In this document: in pieces, positions 42,583 through 50,984 of the stretch
How positions within the stretch are numbered: the first letter of the stretch is position 1
How the letters are laid out: each line of letters begins with the position of its first letter
NCBI GenBank assembly: GCA_046349855.1
Contig: JAXMBM010000014.1
Span: 1-64,000 of the forward strand
Reading direction: 5' to 3'
Source of the DNA: CAIXSC01 sp046349855
GTDB lineage: Bacteria; Planctomycetota; Planctomycetia; Pirellulales; Pirellulaceae
DNA: 64,000 bases
The notes under the pieces: generated by a model
Seen by the model: the letters and a program-made list of their open reading frames with translations, nothing else
What the model was told of the DNA's origin: nothing
Databases searched by the model: none
Position numbers and translations under genes: made by a program

Positions 42583-43689
42583 ATGGTATTTGGCGTTTCT
42601 GCTCACCACACATCTCGTCAGAGCGGCTGGATCGTCGCGGCACTCGGGCTTGCGCTCGTGGGCTGCGGAGCGACCAAGAGCCGCACGGCGACCGAACAGC
42701 TCTTGATGTCGGACGCGGTGGATCGAGCCGTGGCGCAGATCGACTTCCGCGATCTGGCCGGCCAGAAGGTCTTCTTCGAGACCCGGTACCTCGTGAACAC
42801 GAAGGACCCCCAGTTCCTGGGTAATCAGAAGGGGCTGGGGTTTGTGAACGCCGAGTACGTGACCAGTTCACTGCGGCAGCAGATGGTCGCCGCCGACCTG
42901 CGATTGCAGGACAAGATCGAGGAGGCCGATTTCGTGGTCGAAGCACGACTCGGCGCGGTCGGCGTCGACAACAACGAAATCATCTACGGCTTGCCGGCCA
43001 GTGCTCCTCTCAGCACCGCCGCCTCCACCATGATGGGCGGACCGCCACTGCCCACCATCCCGGAGATCTCGTTCGCCCGGAAGAACGTTCAGGTGGGTGC
43101 GGCCAAGGTCGGGGTCTTCGCCTACGACCGGCGGACGCGCCAGCCGGTGTGGCAGGCGGGGATCTCGCAGGCGATGAGCGACGCTCGGGATTCGTGGGTC
43201 CTGGGAGTGGGGCCCTTCCAGCGCGGCACCATTTACAAGGGGACGCAATTCGCCGGTACGCGACTCGATGTCCCTGGACTGAGCAAGCTCCCGCCGTTGG
43301 ATGTGGAAGAAGAACCCGCCTCGCCCGAACAACAGGCCGGGGTCAGCGACGACCCGTACTCGTTCTATTCCCACGACCACCTGTTCGCTCAGCCCCAAGT
43401 CCTGCGCGACAGCGAGACGGCGGGTGGCGGAGCAACTCCCGCCACCGGCGCCCCCCGCACGACGACGGCGAGTGGTGTGCGGCAGGCTTCCGCCGAGAGT
43501 CCCGTGGCGGTCGGCGAACCGCGCACGCTCGCCCAACCCGCCGCAACACCCCTGGCTGCTCCACCGCCCGCGACCGCTCCGTCCGGTGCCGCTCCGCCCG
43601 CCGCCGCTCCGCCCGCGGCCGCTCCGGCCTCCGCGCCGCCTGCATCGTCGTCGTCCCCACCGGCCGCACCGGCGGCGAAACCTTCGTGA
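42583..43689 (+). CDS. Lipoprotein resembling DUF6655, with Pro/Ala-rich tail
   Basis: The 368-residue protein has a type II signal peptide (GLALVGCGA; C at the lipobox LVGC). The globular part (residues about 40-250) begins ATEQLLMSDAVDRAVAQIDF and matches a planctomycetal family I believe is DUF6655; the match is from memory. It continues with a glycine-rich FARKNVQVGAAKVGVFAYD. The last 90 residues are Pro/Ala/Ser-rich and disordered. Function is unknown; an outer-membrane or periplasmic scaffold is likely. ATG 42583 has GAGGA upstream. It is followed 72 bp later by a glycosyltransferase gene on the same strand. Confidence 0.75.
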   Translation: MVFGVSAHHTSRQSGWIVAALGLALVGCGATKSRTATEQLLMSDAVDRAVAQIDFRDLAGQKVFFETRYLVNTKDPQFLGNQKGLGFVNAEYVTSSLRQQMVAADLRLQDKIEEADFVVEARLGAVGVDNNEIIYGLPASAPLSTAASTMMGGPPLPTIPEISFARKNVQVGAAKVGVFAYDRRTRQPVWQAGISQAMSDARDSWVLGVGPFQRGTIYKGTQFAGTRLDVPGLSKLPPLDVEEEPASPEQQAGVSDDPYSFYSHDHLFAQPQVLRDSETAGGGATPATGAPRTTTASGVRQASAESPVAVGEPRTLAQPAATPLAAPPPATAPSGAAPPAAAPPAAAPASAPPASSSSPPAAPAAKPS

Positions 43690-43761
43690 GTCTCTGTCCC
43701 CCAACTGCCGGCCGCCGAGCCGGATCGATCCCTTCCTTTCCCTTGCCGCCAGGAGATGCCC

Positions 43762-44802
43762 ATGTCGCTGTCCGCCGAACCGCAGGTGCTCATCGTTCGC
43801 CTGAGCGCCATCGGAGATTGCCTGCTGACCCTGCCCTTGGCCAACGCCATCAAGGAACGGTACCCGCGGTCGCGGATTACCTGGGTGGTGGAGAAGGCGG
43901 CCGCTCCCTTGCTGCAGAATCACCCGGCGATCGACCGTCTGATCGAGTTACCGCGAGGCTGGCTCCGTTCCCCCTCCGAGGTCTGGCGTCTGCGGCGGCA
44001 ATTGCAGCAGGAGTCGTACGAGATCGCCTTTGATCCGCAGAGTCTGTCGAAGAGCGCGGTGGTCGCGTGGCTCGCCGGCGCCCCACGGCGAGTCGGCTTC
44101 GCGCGACCGCAAGGACGCGAACTGGCCCCCCTGCTGAACAATGTCAACGTCGAGCCGACCAGCGACCACCTGGTCGACCGCCAGTTGGAACTGCTGCACG
44201 CGGTCAGCATCCGCTGGCCGGAGGTCCGCTTTCAGATTCCCAACAGCGTGGCCGCTCGGCAGTGGGTATCCCTCTGGCTGGACCCGCTGCCCCTGTCCCA
44301 GGGATTTGTCGCGCTCAATCCGGGCGCGACCTGGGAATCGAAACGCTGGCCGACGGAACGCTATGGACAACTGGCCCATCGTCTCGCGGAACAGACCGGC
44401 CTGCGGTCGCTCGTCGTGTGGGGCGGGCGGCGGGAACGCGAATGGGCCGAGCACGTCGTGGCGCAGTCCGCAGGCCAGGCGACGCTGGCTCCTGCGACGT
44501 CACTCCCCGAACTGGCCGCCATCCTTCGCCGAGCCCGCTTGTTCATCGGTTCCGACACGGGCCCCCTCCACCTGGCCGCCGCAGTCGGTACTCCCTGCGT
44601 CGGCATGTACGGCACCACGCGCCCGGAACATTGCGGTCCCTATGGCACGCAACACCGAGCGCTGCAGGTGTACTACCAGGCCGGCACCAGCCGCCAGCGA
44701 CGCCAGGCCCCCAACACGGCGATGCGCGAGATCACGGTCGAAATGGTGCTCGACGCCTGCCAGCAGCTGCTGCCGCAGGACGCGCTGCGCCGTGTGGCGT
44801 GA
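43762..44802 (+). CDS. Glycosyltransferase family 9 (heptosyltransferase-like)
   Basis: The 346-residue GT-B enzyme has the GT9 signatures: N-terminal VLIVRLSAIGDCLLTLPLAN, the nucleotide-sugar-binding ALNPGATWESKRWP and the C-terminal FIGSDTGPLHLAAAVGTPCVG. GT9 enzymes add heptose or related sugars to lipopolysaccharide core. This agrees with a Gram-negative-type envelope. The ATG at 43762 is six bases after AGGAG, better than ATG 43756, which abuts it. Confidence 0.92.
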   Translation: MSLSAEPQVLIVRLSAIGDCLLTLPLANAIKERYPRSRITWVVEKAAAPLLQNHPAIDRLIELPRGWLRSPSEVWRLRRQLQQESYEIAFDPQSLSKSAVVAWLAGAPRRVGFARPQGRELAPLLNNVNVEPTSDHLVDRQLELLHAVSIRWPEVRFQIPNSVAARQWVSLWLDPLPLSQGFVALNPGATWESKRWPTERYGQLAHRLAEQTGLRSLVVWGGRREREWAEHVVAQSAGQATLAPATSLPELAAILRRARLFIGSDTGPLHLAAAVGTPCVGMYGTTRPEHCGPYGTQHRALQVYYQAGTSRQRRQAPNTAMREITVEMVLDACQQLLPQDALRRVA

Positions 44803-45054
44803 ACGGCGTCGCGCGAACGCCATAGCGTAAGCAGACCGCAGGCTGGATGAGGCACACTCGTACCGGGTCAACTCTTCGATCTCGGGTACGGCCGACTTCT
44901 GGTCTGCCATGGGGCGCCGCAAGCAACGGACGGGAGGTCCGTTGTACGGTCCGGCAACCCGCAGCCTTGGCTGTGACAGAGCTCCAGCGTTGGGCACACC
45001 ATCGATCCCGTACGGTGCTCGGGCAGCATTCCGCCGGCGCCCCGCCCGCGCGAC

Positions 45055-45327
45055 CTACATCGGCTTGTCTTTGCGCTTCAGGCGCGCCGAGTTGTCTTGA
45101 ATGAACTGCTGGATCTCGCTGCTGAAGCCGAGGAGCCGTTCCCACTGTTCGAGATAGAGCGTTACCGGCATCCGCTGCAACCCATAGACGCTCACCGCCC
45201 CCTTCTCGCTGACCTTGCAATACAACTGCCCGCGCTGCGGCTTCTCGGCCTCGTTCAGCAGGCGAGTCGCCTCTTCGACGGACAATTCGTTGGCGGCCAA
45301 CTTGGCGAGAATCTCTTCCTTTTTCAT
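45055..45327 (-). CDS. Small conserved hypothetical protein
   Basis: The 90-residue protein starts MKKEEILAKLAANELSVEEA, a short helical N-terminal segment like that found in SHOCT-like or YvlB-type regulators, followed by a conserved LYCKVSEKGAVSVYGLQRMP and an EQWERLLGF helix. I recognise the pattern from several bacterial phyla but know no function. The start at 45327 has AGGAG upstream. It converges on the glycosyltransferase gene with 252 bp between; that gap shows no gene. Confidence 0.75.
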   Translation of the reverse strand: MKKEEILAKLAANELSVEEATRLLNEAEKPQRGQLYCKVSEKGAVSVYGLQRMPVTLYLEQWERLLGFSSEIQQFIQDNSARLKRKDKPM

Positions 45328-45410
45328 GGTACCTGCTCCTGGACTTGCGGCGCCGCCCCTCGAACGCTGCCCCATCGTAGGTTACATGCCGGGCCGTTGT
45401 CGAGCGCCCC

Positions 45411-46472
45411 TTATCGCGCCACCGTCTCAAACGTACGGGTATGCCCGTGCGCCGGAATGGAGACGACATACGTGCGGCCCTGTGGGTCGACCGACAGACG
45501 AATGTAGTTCCCCTGACACTCGCGCTCCCGGTTCGCGATGTACTCGTCCGGCACATTGTGCGTCGCGCCATCGGGCCGCAGATTCTTGTGGACCTGGTAG
45601 AGCGCCTGGAGCGAAGGGGTTGCGCCGAGCGCCGTGAAGACCTCCGGCAGGCACCCCTTTGTCGTCCCGTTGTTCATGACCGCCACCCGCGGCTGCAGCG
45701 TCTGCAGCACCACCGGATTGTTGCTGGCATCGAGCCCGTGGTGCGTCACCTGATACACGTCCACCGTTCCCACCAGGTTCTGCGGACAGACCAGTCGAGC
45801 CTCCTGGTTCCACGTCAGATCGCCCGCATCAAAGAAGCGAAACGGTCCGAACGACAACAGCAAGACGAGACTGTTCGCATTATCCGATCCGTCCCGTTCC
45901 TTGGTGCGCAGCTGAGCACACACCGCCGTGTTCTCGGGCCCCCCCGCCGGAGCCGCGATGAATTGCTGCCGGCCTCCCAGACAGCGAATCGCCAAGGGCA
46001 CCCCCTCCCCGGCCGGCGACTGCTTCAACGGCAGCACGTCGTTCGGTCGCCAGACCACGCGCCGCTCACAGGCAAACTTCCAGTACGTCGGGTCAGGACG
46101 ATCCGGCATCCCCTCGAATTCCCCGTTGTCGTACACCGTACCAATCGGCAGCAATCCGGCCAGCACCGCCGCTCCGCCGTAATGGTCCCCGTGAAAATGC
46201 GTCGTCACCAGATGATCGATGCGCCGCCGCCCCGCCACCTGCGTGACGACCTTCACGATGCGATCTGCATCCCGCCTGCCCGGATTCCCCGTATCGACCA
46301 GCACCGTCTCTCCCGCCGGCGTCACCACCAGCGTCGCCGCGCCCCCCTCGACGTCGATCCAGTAAATCTCCAGCCGCCCGTCCTGCGGACCGGCCCACGC
46401 CGCCGCCCCCACACACCAGGCCAACCCCCAGGCGAACCACCCGCCCACTCGTCTCCCGCCATGCTGCGTCAT
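45411..46472 (-). CDS. Secreted metallo-beta-lactamase-fold hydrolase
   Basis: The 353-residue protein has a signal peptide (WGLAWCVGAAAWA) and a metallo-beta-lactamase fold. The zinc motif TTHFHGDHYGG, an upstream VLVDTGNPG, the bridging aspartate in FFDAGDLTWNQE and the final histidine in VTHHGLDAS are all in place. The arrangement resembles ComEC/Rec2-type or late-competence hydrolase domains. Substrate is unknown. The start at 46472 has AGGAGA upstream; the frame is open to 46601. It diverges from the DUF1559 gene across 176 bp. Confidence 0.9.
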   Translation of the reverse strand: MTQHGGRRVGGWFAWGLAWCVGAAAWAGPQDGRLEIYWIDVEGGAATLVVTPAGETVLVDTGNPGRRDADRIVKVVTQVAGRRRIDHLVTTHFHGDHYGGAAVLAGLLPIGTVYDNGEFEGMPDRPDPTYWKFACERRVVWRPNDVLPLKQSPAGEGVPLAIRCLGGRQQFIAAPAGGPENTAVCAQLRTKERDGSDNANSLVLLLSFGPFRFFDAGDLTWNQEARLVCPQNLVGTVDVYQVTHHGLDASNNPVVLQTLQPRVAVMNNGTTKGCLPEVFTALGATPSLQALYQVHKNLRPDGATHNVPDEYIANRERECQGNYIRLSVDPQGRTYVVSIPAHGHTRTFETVAR

Positions 46473-46566
46473 CGCCGCGTCTCCTGCACTTCGAGTCGGT
46501 ACTGAAAGCGGCCTCAGAATACGCGACTCGCACCGCCCTCTCCAGTCATTCCTTGCCGTTCCCGGA

Positions 46567-46595
46567 TTGACAAAGCAAAAACTATGATTTTGAAT
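46567..46595 (+). promoter_or_regulatory. Candidate sigma-70-like promoter of the DUF1559 gene
   Basis: A perfect TTGACA at 46567-46572 is followed 17 bp later by TTGAAT at 46590-46595, in an unusually AT-rich patch. TATGAT at 46583 would be a better -10 but is too close to the -35. The coding start is 53 bp further on. Confidence 0.35.
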
Positions 46596-46648
46596 AACCA
46601 AAACATTGAGCCGCTAGATAACGAACACGTAAATCGGGATACATAGAA

Positions 46649-47620
46649 ATGCCTGCACCTCGCCGAGCTTTCACGCTCGTGGAACTGCTGGTCGTCATCG
46701 CGCTCCTGGGCATGCTGGTCGCCCTGCTGCTCCCCGCCGTCCAGCAGGCGCGGGAGGCCGGTCGCCGCTCCACCTGCCTCAATCAACTCAAACAAATCGG
46801 ACTCGCCCTGCACTCCTACCATGCGGCGTTCGATGTCTTTCCCCCCGCCTACGTGGCCAGCACCAGCCATCCGCAGCGCGATACTGCCACCTTCGACGGC
46901 CCGCCGGGATACGGCTGGGGGCAGTTACTGCTGAGGCATCTGGAGCAGGGCCCGCTGGCGGACGCCTTCGACTCGCGGCTCCCCTGCTGGGATGCGACGC
47001 ACGCTTTGCCGGCCGCGACCACGCTCCCGGTGTTCCTCTGCCCGTCAGCAACCGGGGAACGGGGACCGTTCGATGTGCGGTCGAGTTCCGGAGCGATCCT
47101 GGCCCGTTTTGGCCGCAGTCACTATGCAGCCAACGCCGGTCAGGAGGAGCCCTGGGGCCTGACGCTGGCCGACTACGAAGGGGTCGCCGACGGCCCGCTG
47201 TACCGCAACTCACGGACCCGCAGCTCCGATGTGCTCGACGGTCTCTCTCACACCGTCTTCATTGGCGAGCACAGCAGCATCTTGAGCAGCAAGACGTGGG
47301 TGGGCGTGGTGCCGGGAGCCGCCGTGTGCCCCAACCAACCGGGGCGTTTCCCGCGAACTACCTGCGATCATGCGGCGACGTTGGTGAATGTGCACAGTGG
47401 CCCGGCGTCGGACGAAATCGATCCGCTCACCGGCTTCGCGCCGATCCACCCGCCCAACAGTCCGCTCTGCCATGTCTGCCAGATGTATGCCGAACATCCT
47501 GGTGGCGCTCATGTGCTACTCGGCGATGGCAGCGTGCGTTTCGTGTCCGAGATGATCCATCAGCCCACCTGGGCGGCGTTGAGCAGCCGTGCAGGCGGTG
47601 AGGTAATCGGTTCATGGTAG
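46649..47620 (+). CDS. DUF1559 pseudopilin-like protein
   Basis: The 323-residue protein has a type IV pilin/pseudopilin N-terminus (RRAFTLVELLVVIALLG, prepilin peptidase site after A7), followed by QQAREAGRRSTCLNQLKQIG and the DUF1559 body with YAANAGQE, DGLSHTVFIGE and a C-terminal HPGGAHVLLGDGSVRF. Members are highly multiplied in planctomycetes; they are thought to be secreted major structural or secretion-linked pseudopilins. There is no Shine-Dalgarno before the ATG. The stop codon overlaps the start of the next gene. Confidence 0.95.
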   Translation: MPAPRRAFTLVELLVVIALLGMLVALLLPAVQQAREAGRRSTCLNQLKQIGLALHSYHAAFDVFPPAYVASTSHPQRDTATFDGPPGYGWGQLLLRHLEQGPLADAFDSRLPCWDATHALPAATTLPVFLCPSATGERGPFDVRSSSGAILARFGRSHYAANAGQEEPWGLTLADYEGVADGPLYRNSRTRSSDVLDGLSHTVFIGEHSSILSSKTWVGVVPGAAVCPNQPGRFPRTTCDHAATLVNVHSGPASDEIDPLTGFAPIHPPNSPLCHVCQMYAEHPGGAHVLLGDGSVRFVSEMIHQPTWAALSSRAGGEVIGSW

Positions 47621-48000
47621 CTGCGTCATCGGTCGCCTCGACGTTCTCTCTGCGTCCGGGCCGACGCCGAGTGTCGCTTTTCCTGTCCCTCGGCCTGTTG
47701 CTGGGCATTTCCGCCTGCAGCCGGCCGCCGGCGGTCGAACAGGACCATCTGTCGCTGGTCGCATCGCTCCGCACGGCCTTGTCGGCGCGGAACGCGGAAT
47801 GGCTGGCTGGCGTCTCGCGAGCGGTCGAGCAGCATCGCGCGGATGGCAAGATGAGCAGCGACGTGCATGCTCATTTCCGCCAACTCATCGAGCAGGCTCA
47901 GAGCGGCCAATGGGAAGCGGCGGAACGAGCCTGCCTGGACTTCGAGCGCGCTCAGCTGAATCGGCCGCGCCCCGCCGTGGATCCCGCGGCCACTCCCTGA
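47614..48000 (+). CDS. Small lipoprotein translationally coupled to the DUF1559 gene
   Basis: The 128-residue protein has a type II signal peptide (LSLGLLLGISACSR; lipobox ISAC). The rest is helical (SLVASLRTALSARNAEWLA, FRQLIEQAQSGQWEAAERAC). No family is named, but small lipoproteins following DUF1559 genes are common in planctomycetes. The ATG lies inside the last codons of the DUF1559 gene (ATGGTAG), a 7-bp overlap, so co-translation is likely. Confidence 0.8.
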   Translation: MVAASSVASTFSLRPGRRRVSLFLSLGLLLGISACSRPPAVEQDHLSLVASLRTALSARNAEWLAGVSRAVEQHRADGKMSSDVHAHFRQLIEQAQSGQWEAAERACLDFERAQLNRPRPAVDPAATP

Positions 48001-48017
48001 CCATTCGGGCGAGACGC

Positions 48018-49121
48018 TCAGGCAATGACGTCCCAGCCGGCGGGGAGGTAATCGCAATCGGGTTCCGCGCCCAGCGGATCGCCGGTCACCGCATAGGCCC
48101 GCGCGCGACTCCCTCCGCATTCGAAGCGGAAGTCGCAGAGTCCGCACTTGCCGTGAAACTGGTTGGGATCGCGCAGGGCCAGGAAGGTCGGGTGGCGCTG
48201 GTACGTGGTGACGACGGAGTCGGTCGGGAAGCGACCGCACAGCAGCGGCAGGAAGCCGGATGGATAAATCTCCCCCACGTGGCTCACGAACATGATGCCC
48301 TTGCCATCGCCCACTCCCAGAGGAGCGCGGTGGCCGAGGCGTGGGGCGCCGGGTGCGCCGGCGGGGGCGGCCAGCGGATCGCCGCCACGCTGCAAGACAA
48401 ACCGGCGGTAATGGGGAGCTTCCGTGGTCTTGATCGGATAAGGCTGTCGCTGGGCCAGCCGCCACAGTTGTTCGAACACCAGTTCGTACTCCTGCGGTGA
48501 CAGCCGCTCCTCGAACACGCCGCGTCCCACGGGGATCAGAAAGAACACCGCCCACATGGCGATTCCCTGATTGGCGAGCAGGCGGGCCAGATCGTCGAGC
48601 TGGTGGTAGTTTCGCCGCGTCACCGTGGTGTTGATCTGTACCGGAAGCCCCAGGTCGCGGGCGTCGGCCAGCATGGCCAGGGTACGGTCGAAACTGCCGT
48701 TCCAGCCGCGAAACGCATCGTGCGTGGCGGCGTCGGCTCCGTCGAGACTGATGCCCAGGCGCTGGACGCCGGCGGCCTGGACTTCCTGAAAGGCCTGACG
48801 AGTGGCCAGGGGCGTGGCGGACGGGGTCAGGGCCACTTGCAGTCCCTGGGCGCGGGCGTGGCGGATGAGGATCAGGAGATCGGAACGTTTGAGCGGGTCG
48901 CCGCCGGTGAGCACCACATGAGGAGGTTTGGGAAACGAGGCAACCTGGTCGAGCAGATCCTGGGCCTGGCGAGTGGAGAGTTCGCCGGGACGCGCCTCGG
49001 TCTGGGCTTCGGCGCGGCAGTGCTTGCACACCAGGTCGCACGCCTGAGTGACCTCGAAATAAAACATCAGCGGGCTGACGCCGAAGTCGGCCGCAGTGTA
49101 CTGAGTGGGATGTTTTTCCAT
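48018..49121 (-). CDS. Radical SAM/SPASM protein (TIGR04053-like)
   Basis: The 367-residue enzyme has the radical SAM iron-sulfur motif CDLVCKHC near residue 29, LTGGDPLKR, and ISLDGADAATHD. A C-terminal SPASM-like cluster with CGLCDFRFECGGSRARA and EPDC ligands follows. It resembles the TIGR04053 family and relatives of haem-modifying enzymes such as NirJ/AhbD, but its substrate is unknown. It diverges from the multihaem cytochrome across 249 bp, which may or may not be meaningful. There is no Shine-Dalgarno; TAGATT lies about 6 bp before the ATG, compatible with a leaderless transcript. Confidence 0.88.
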   Translation of the reverse strand: MEKHPTQYTAADFGVSPLMFYFEVTQACDLVCKHCRAEAQTEARPGELSTRQAQDLLDQVASFPKPPHVVLTGGDPLKRSDLLILIRHARAQGLQVALTPSATPLATRQAFQEVQAAGVQRLGISLDGADAATHDAFRGWNGSFDRTLAMLADARDLGLPVQINTTVTRRNYHQLDDLARLLANQGIAMWAVFFLIPVGRGVFEERLSPQEYELVFEQLWRLAQRQPYPIKTTEAPHYRRFVLQRGGDPLAAPAGAPGAPRLGHRAPLGVGDGKGIMFVSHVGEIYPSGFLPLLCGRFPTDSVVTTYQRHPTFLALRDPNQFHGKCGLCDFRFECGGSRARAYAVTGDPLGAEPDCDYLPAGWDVIA

Positions 49122-49310
49122 CTGCGTAATCTAGCAAAAACACGACAGGCGCGCACTGAGACACCTTGTCGCGCGCTCCCTTCCCAAGCGGGGGAATCGT
49201 GCTGAGCGTTGCAATCAAGATCCTGGGAGGAACCGACATGCGACACAAAAAAGGTAGAAGCGCTCCATTGAGAATGACCGATTCTTCAGGTGGAAGCCGC
49301 ATCACTGCGA

Positions 49311-49329
49311 CCGTCCCAAGAAGGGACGG
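49311..49329 (+). promoter_or_regulatory. Small hairpin in the cytochrome leader
   Basis: A 7-bp perfect stem (CCGTCCC / GGGACGG) with loop AAGAA lies 41 bp before the cytochrome start codon and 29 bp before its GGAGG. It could affect translation or mRNA stability. Confidence 0.3.
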
Positions 49330-49370
49330 CACCATCGGACCATCGCTCGACTCAGCACGGAGGTCGACTC

Positions 49371-50861
49371 GTGCGTTTACCGCTCGTTCCCACCCCCACT
49401 GCGTTTCGCACGCTAGCTGGCGTGCTGGCCTGTCTGAGCCTGATTTCGTTGGCAGCTTGCCGCGGCACGAACGCCACGGCCGAGCGCGGCGAAACAGCTC
49501 AACCCTTCCTCACCAAGCAGGTCCGGCAGCGCATCCAGACCGACGTTCATCTGGCCTCGCTGCAAGTGCCGGCTCCGCAGATTGAAGAAGCGGAGTACGT
49601 CAACGACGACGAATTGTGCATGGCGTGCCACAAACCGCATGCGGAAACGTTCCGCAACAACGTCCACCGCGGCATTCTTCAGGGGCAGGCGTGCGAGGCG
49701 TGCCATGGTCCGGCGAGCCGGCACATGGCATCGCGCGGCAAAGACCCCGATTCGATCCTCAGCTTCAAGCGACTCAACCCGGCACAGAAGGCGGAAATCT
49801 GCCTCAAGTGCCACCAGCAGGACCAGTGCGCTCCAGGCGCGAACTGGCGGACCTCGAAACACGCTCACCGCGGCGTCTCCTGCACCGACTGCCACACGTC
49901 GCATTACAACGTGCCGGCGGGCACTCCGGGGACGAGCCTCCCAGGGGAAGAAGCGCGGACGCCGACGTCGCCGGGCGTACAGCAGGTCAGTTTCCAGGGT
50001 GCCGAGGAGATGAGTATCTCGGAGATCCGCGCCCAGTCGCGGAACCTGGGAGCGATCGAGCCCCACATCTGCTACAAGTGCCACAGCAACTACCAGGACC
50101 TGGAACGGATCGCTCACCCGCACCAGATTGGCGGAGTGCACGGGTTCCAGTGCACCACCTGCCACGATCCGCATGGCAAGGTCAAACCGGAGACCCGGCA
50201 GGACCTGTGCCTCAAGTGCCACACCAATTCCCCGACCATGGCCTGGCATTCGGGAACGCACGCCCTGGTGGGTGTGACGTGCACGGACTGCCACAATCCG
50301 CACCCCGTGGCCAGCGTGCAATCGCTGGTGAATGTCGACCACTGGCAGGTGCGGCACGAATCGCGTCTGCCCATGTCGGTGAATGATCCGGCCGCCTGTT
50401 ACAAGTGCCATCCGGGCATCTACGCGCAGAACGCCATGCCGTCCCATCACCCGATCAAGGAAGGCAAGATGTTCTGCAGCGACTGCCACGACGGCCACGC
50501 TCAGCACCGAGCGAATCTCCGCGAACCGGTGGTCAACATGGTCTGCTACAAGTGCCACGCGGAGAAGCAGGGCCCCTTCGCCTACGAGCATCCGCCGGTC
50601 ACCGAAAACTGCGACATCTGCCACGAACCGCACGGCACCGTCGCCAACAACCTGCTGAAACAGCCCGCGACGTTCCTCTGCCTGCGGTGCCATTCGGGAC
50701 ATCGCACTCAACCCGGCCATCCGGGCGGTGCTCCCCTGGTCGACGTCGGCACGAACGCCGGCCTGCAGCAGGCGTTCTACAGCGACTGCACGCAGTGCCA
50801 CCAGCAGGTGCACGGCAGCGACCTGCCATCCGTCCACCTCCCCAAGGGCCTGTTGCGATAA
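49371..50861 (+). CDS. 14-haem c-type cytochrome lipoprotein, MtrA/DmsE-like
   Basis: The GTG start at 49371 follows GGAGG with a 7-nt spacer; the frame is open upstream but without such a signal. The 496-residue product has a lipoprotein signal (CLSLISLAACRG, lipobox LAAC). Fourteen CxxCH haem-binding motifs are seen between residues 83 and 477 (CMACH, CEACH, CLKCH, CTDCH, CYKCH, CTTCH, CLKCH, CTDCH, CYKCH, CSDCH, CYKCH, CDICH, CLRCH, CTQCH), several followed by xPH as distal-ligand histidines. DmsE/MtrA proteins carry electrons through an outer-membrane barrel and normally have ten haems. The next gene encodes a large barrel. Terminal acceptor is unknown. Confidence 0.93.
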   Translation: MRLPLVPTPTAFRTLAGVLACLSLISLAACRGTNATAERGETAQPFLTKQVRQRIQTDVHLASLQVPAPQIEEAEYVNDDELCMACHKPHAETFRNNVHRGILQGQACEACHGPASRHMASRGKDPDSILSFKRLNPAQKAEICLKCHQQDQCAPGANWRTSKHAHRGVSCTDCHTSHYNVPAGTPGTSLPGEEARTPTSPGVQQVSFQGAEEMSISEIRAQSRNLGAIEPHICYKCHSNYQDLERIAHPHQIGGVHGFQCTTCHDPHGKVKPETRQDLCLKCHTNSPTMAWHSGTHALVGVTCTDCHNPHPVASVQSLVNVDHWQVRHESRLPMSVNDPAACYKCHPGIYAQNAMPSHHPIKEGKMFCSDCHDGHAQHRANLREPVVNMVCYKCHAEKQGPFAYEHPPVTENCDICHEPHGTVANNLLKQPATFLCLRCHSGHRTQPGHPGGAPLVDVGTNAGLQQAFYSDCTQCHQQVHGSDLPSVHLPKGLLR

Positions 50862-50984
50862 TCGCCCTCCCCCACCCGATTCCCCGTATCGCCACTGCTC
50901 GCCACCTCACCTGACATCACCTCCTACCATCCCGCGGTTCGCGTTCCCCTTCCCGCGAACCGCGGCCCTCGCGCAGGCCAGGCA

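Noticed and set aside
49413..50837. 474-codon minus-strand frame
   Set aside because: It is antisense to the 14-haem cytochrome; its repeated composition mirrors the CxxCH repeats of the real gene.
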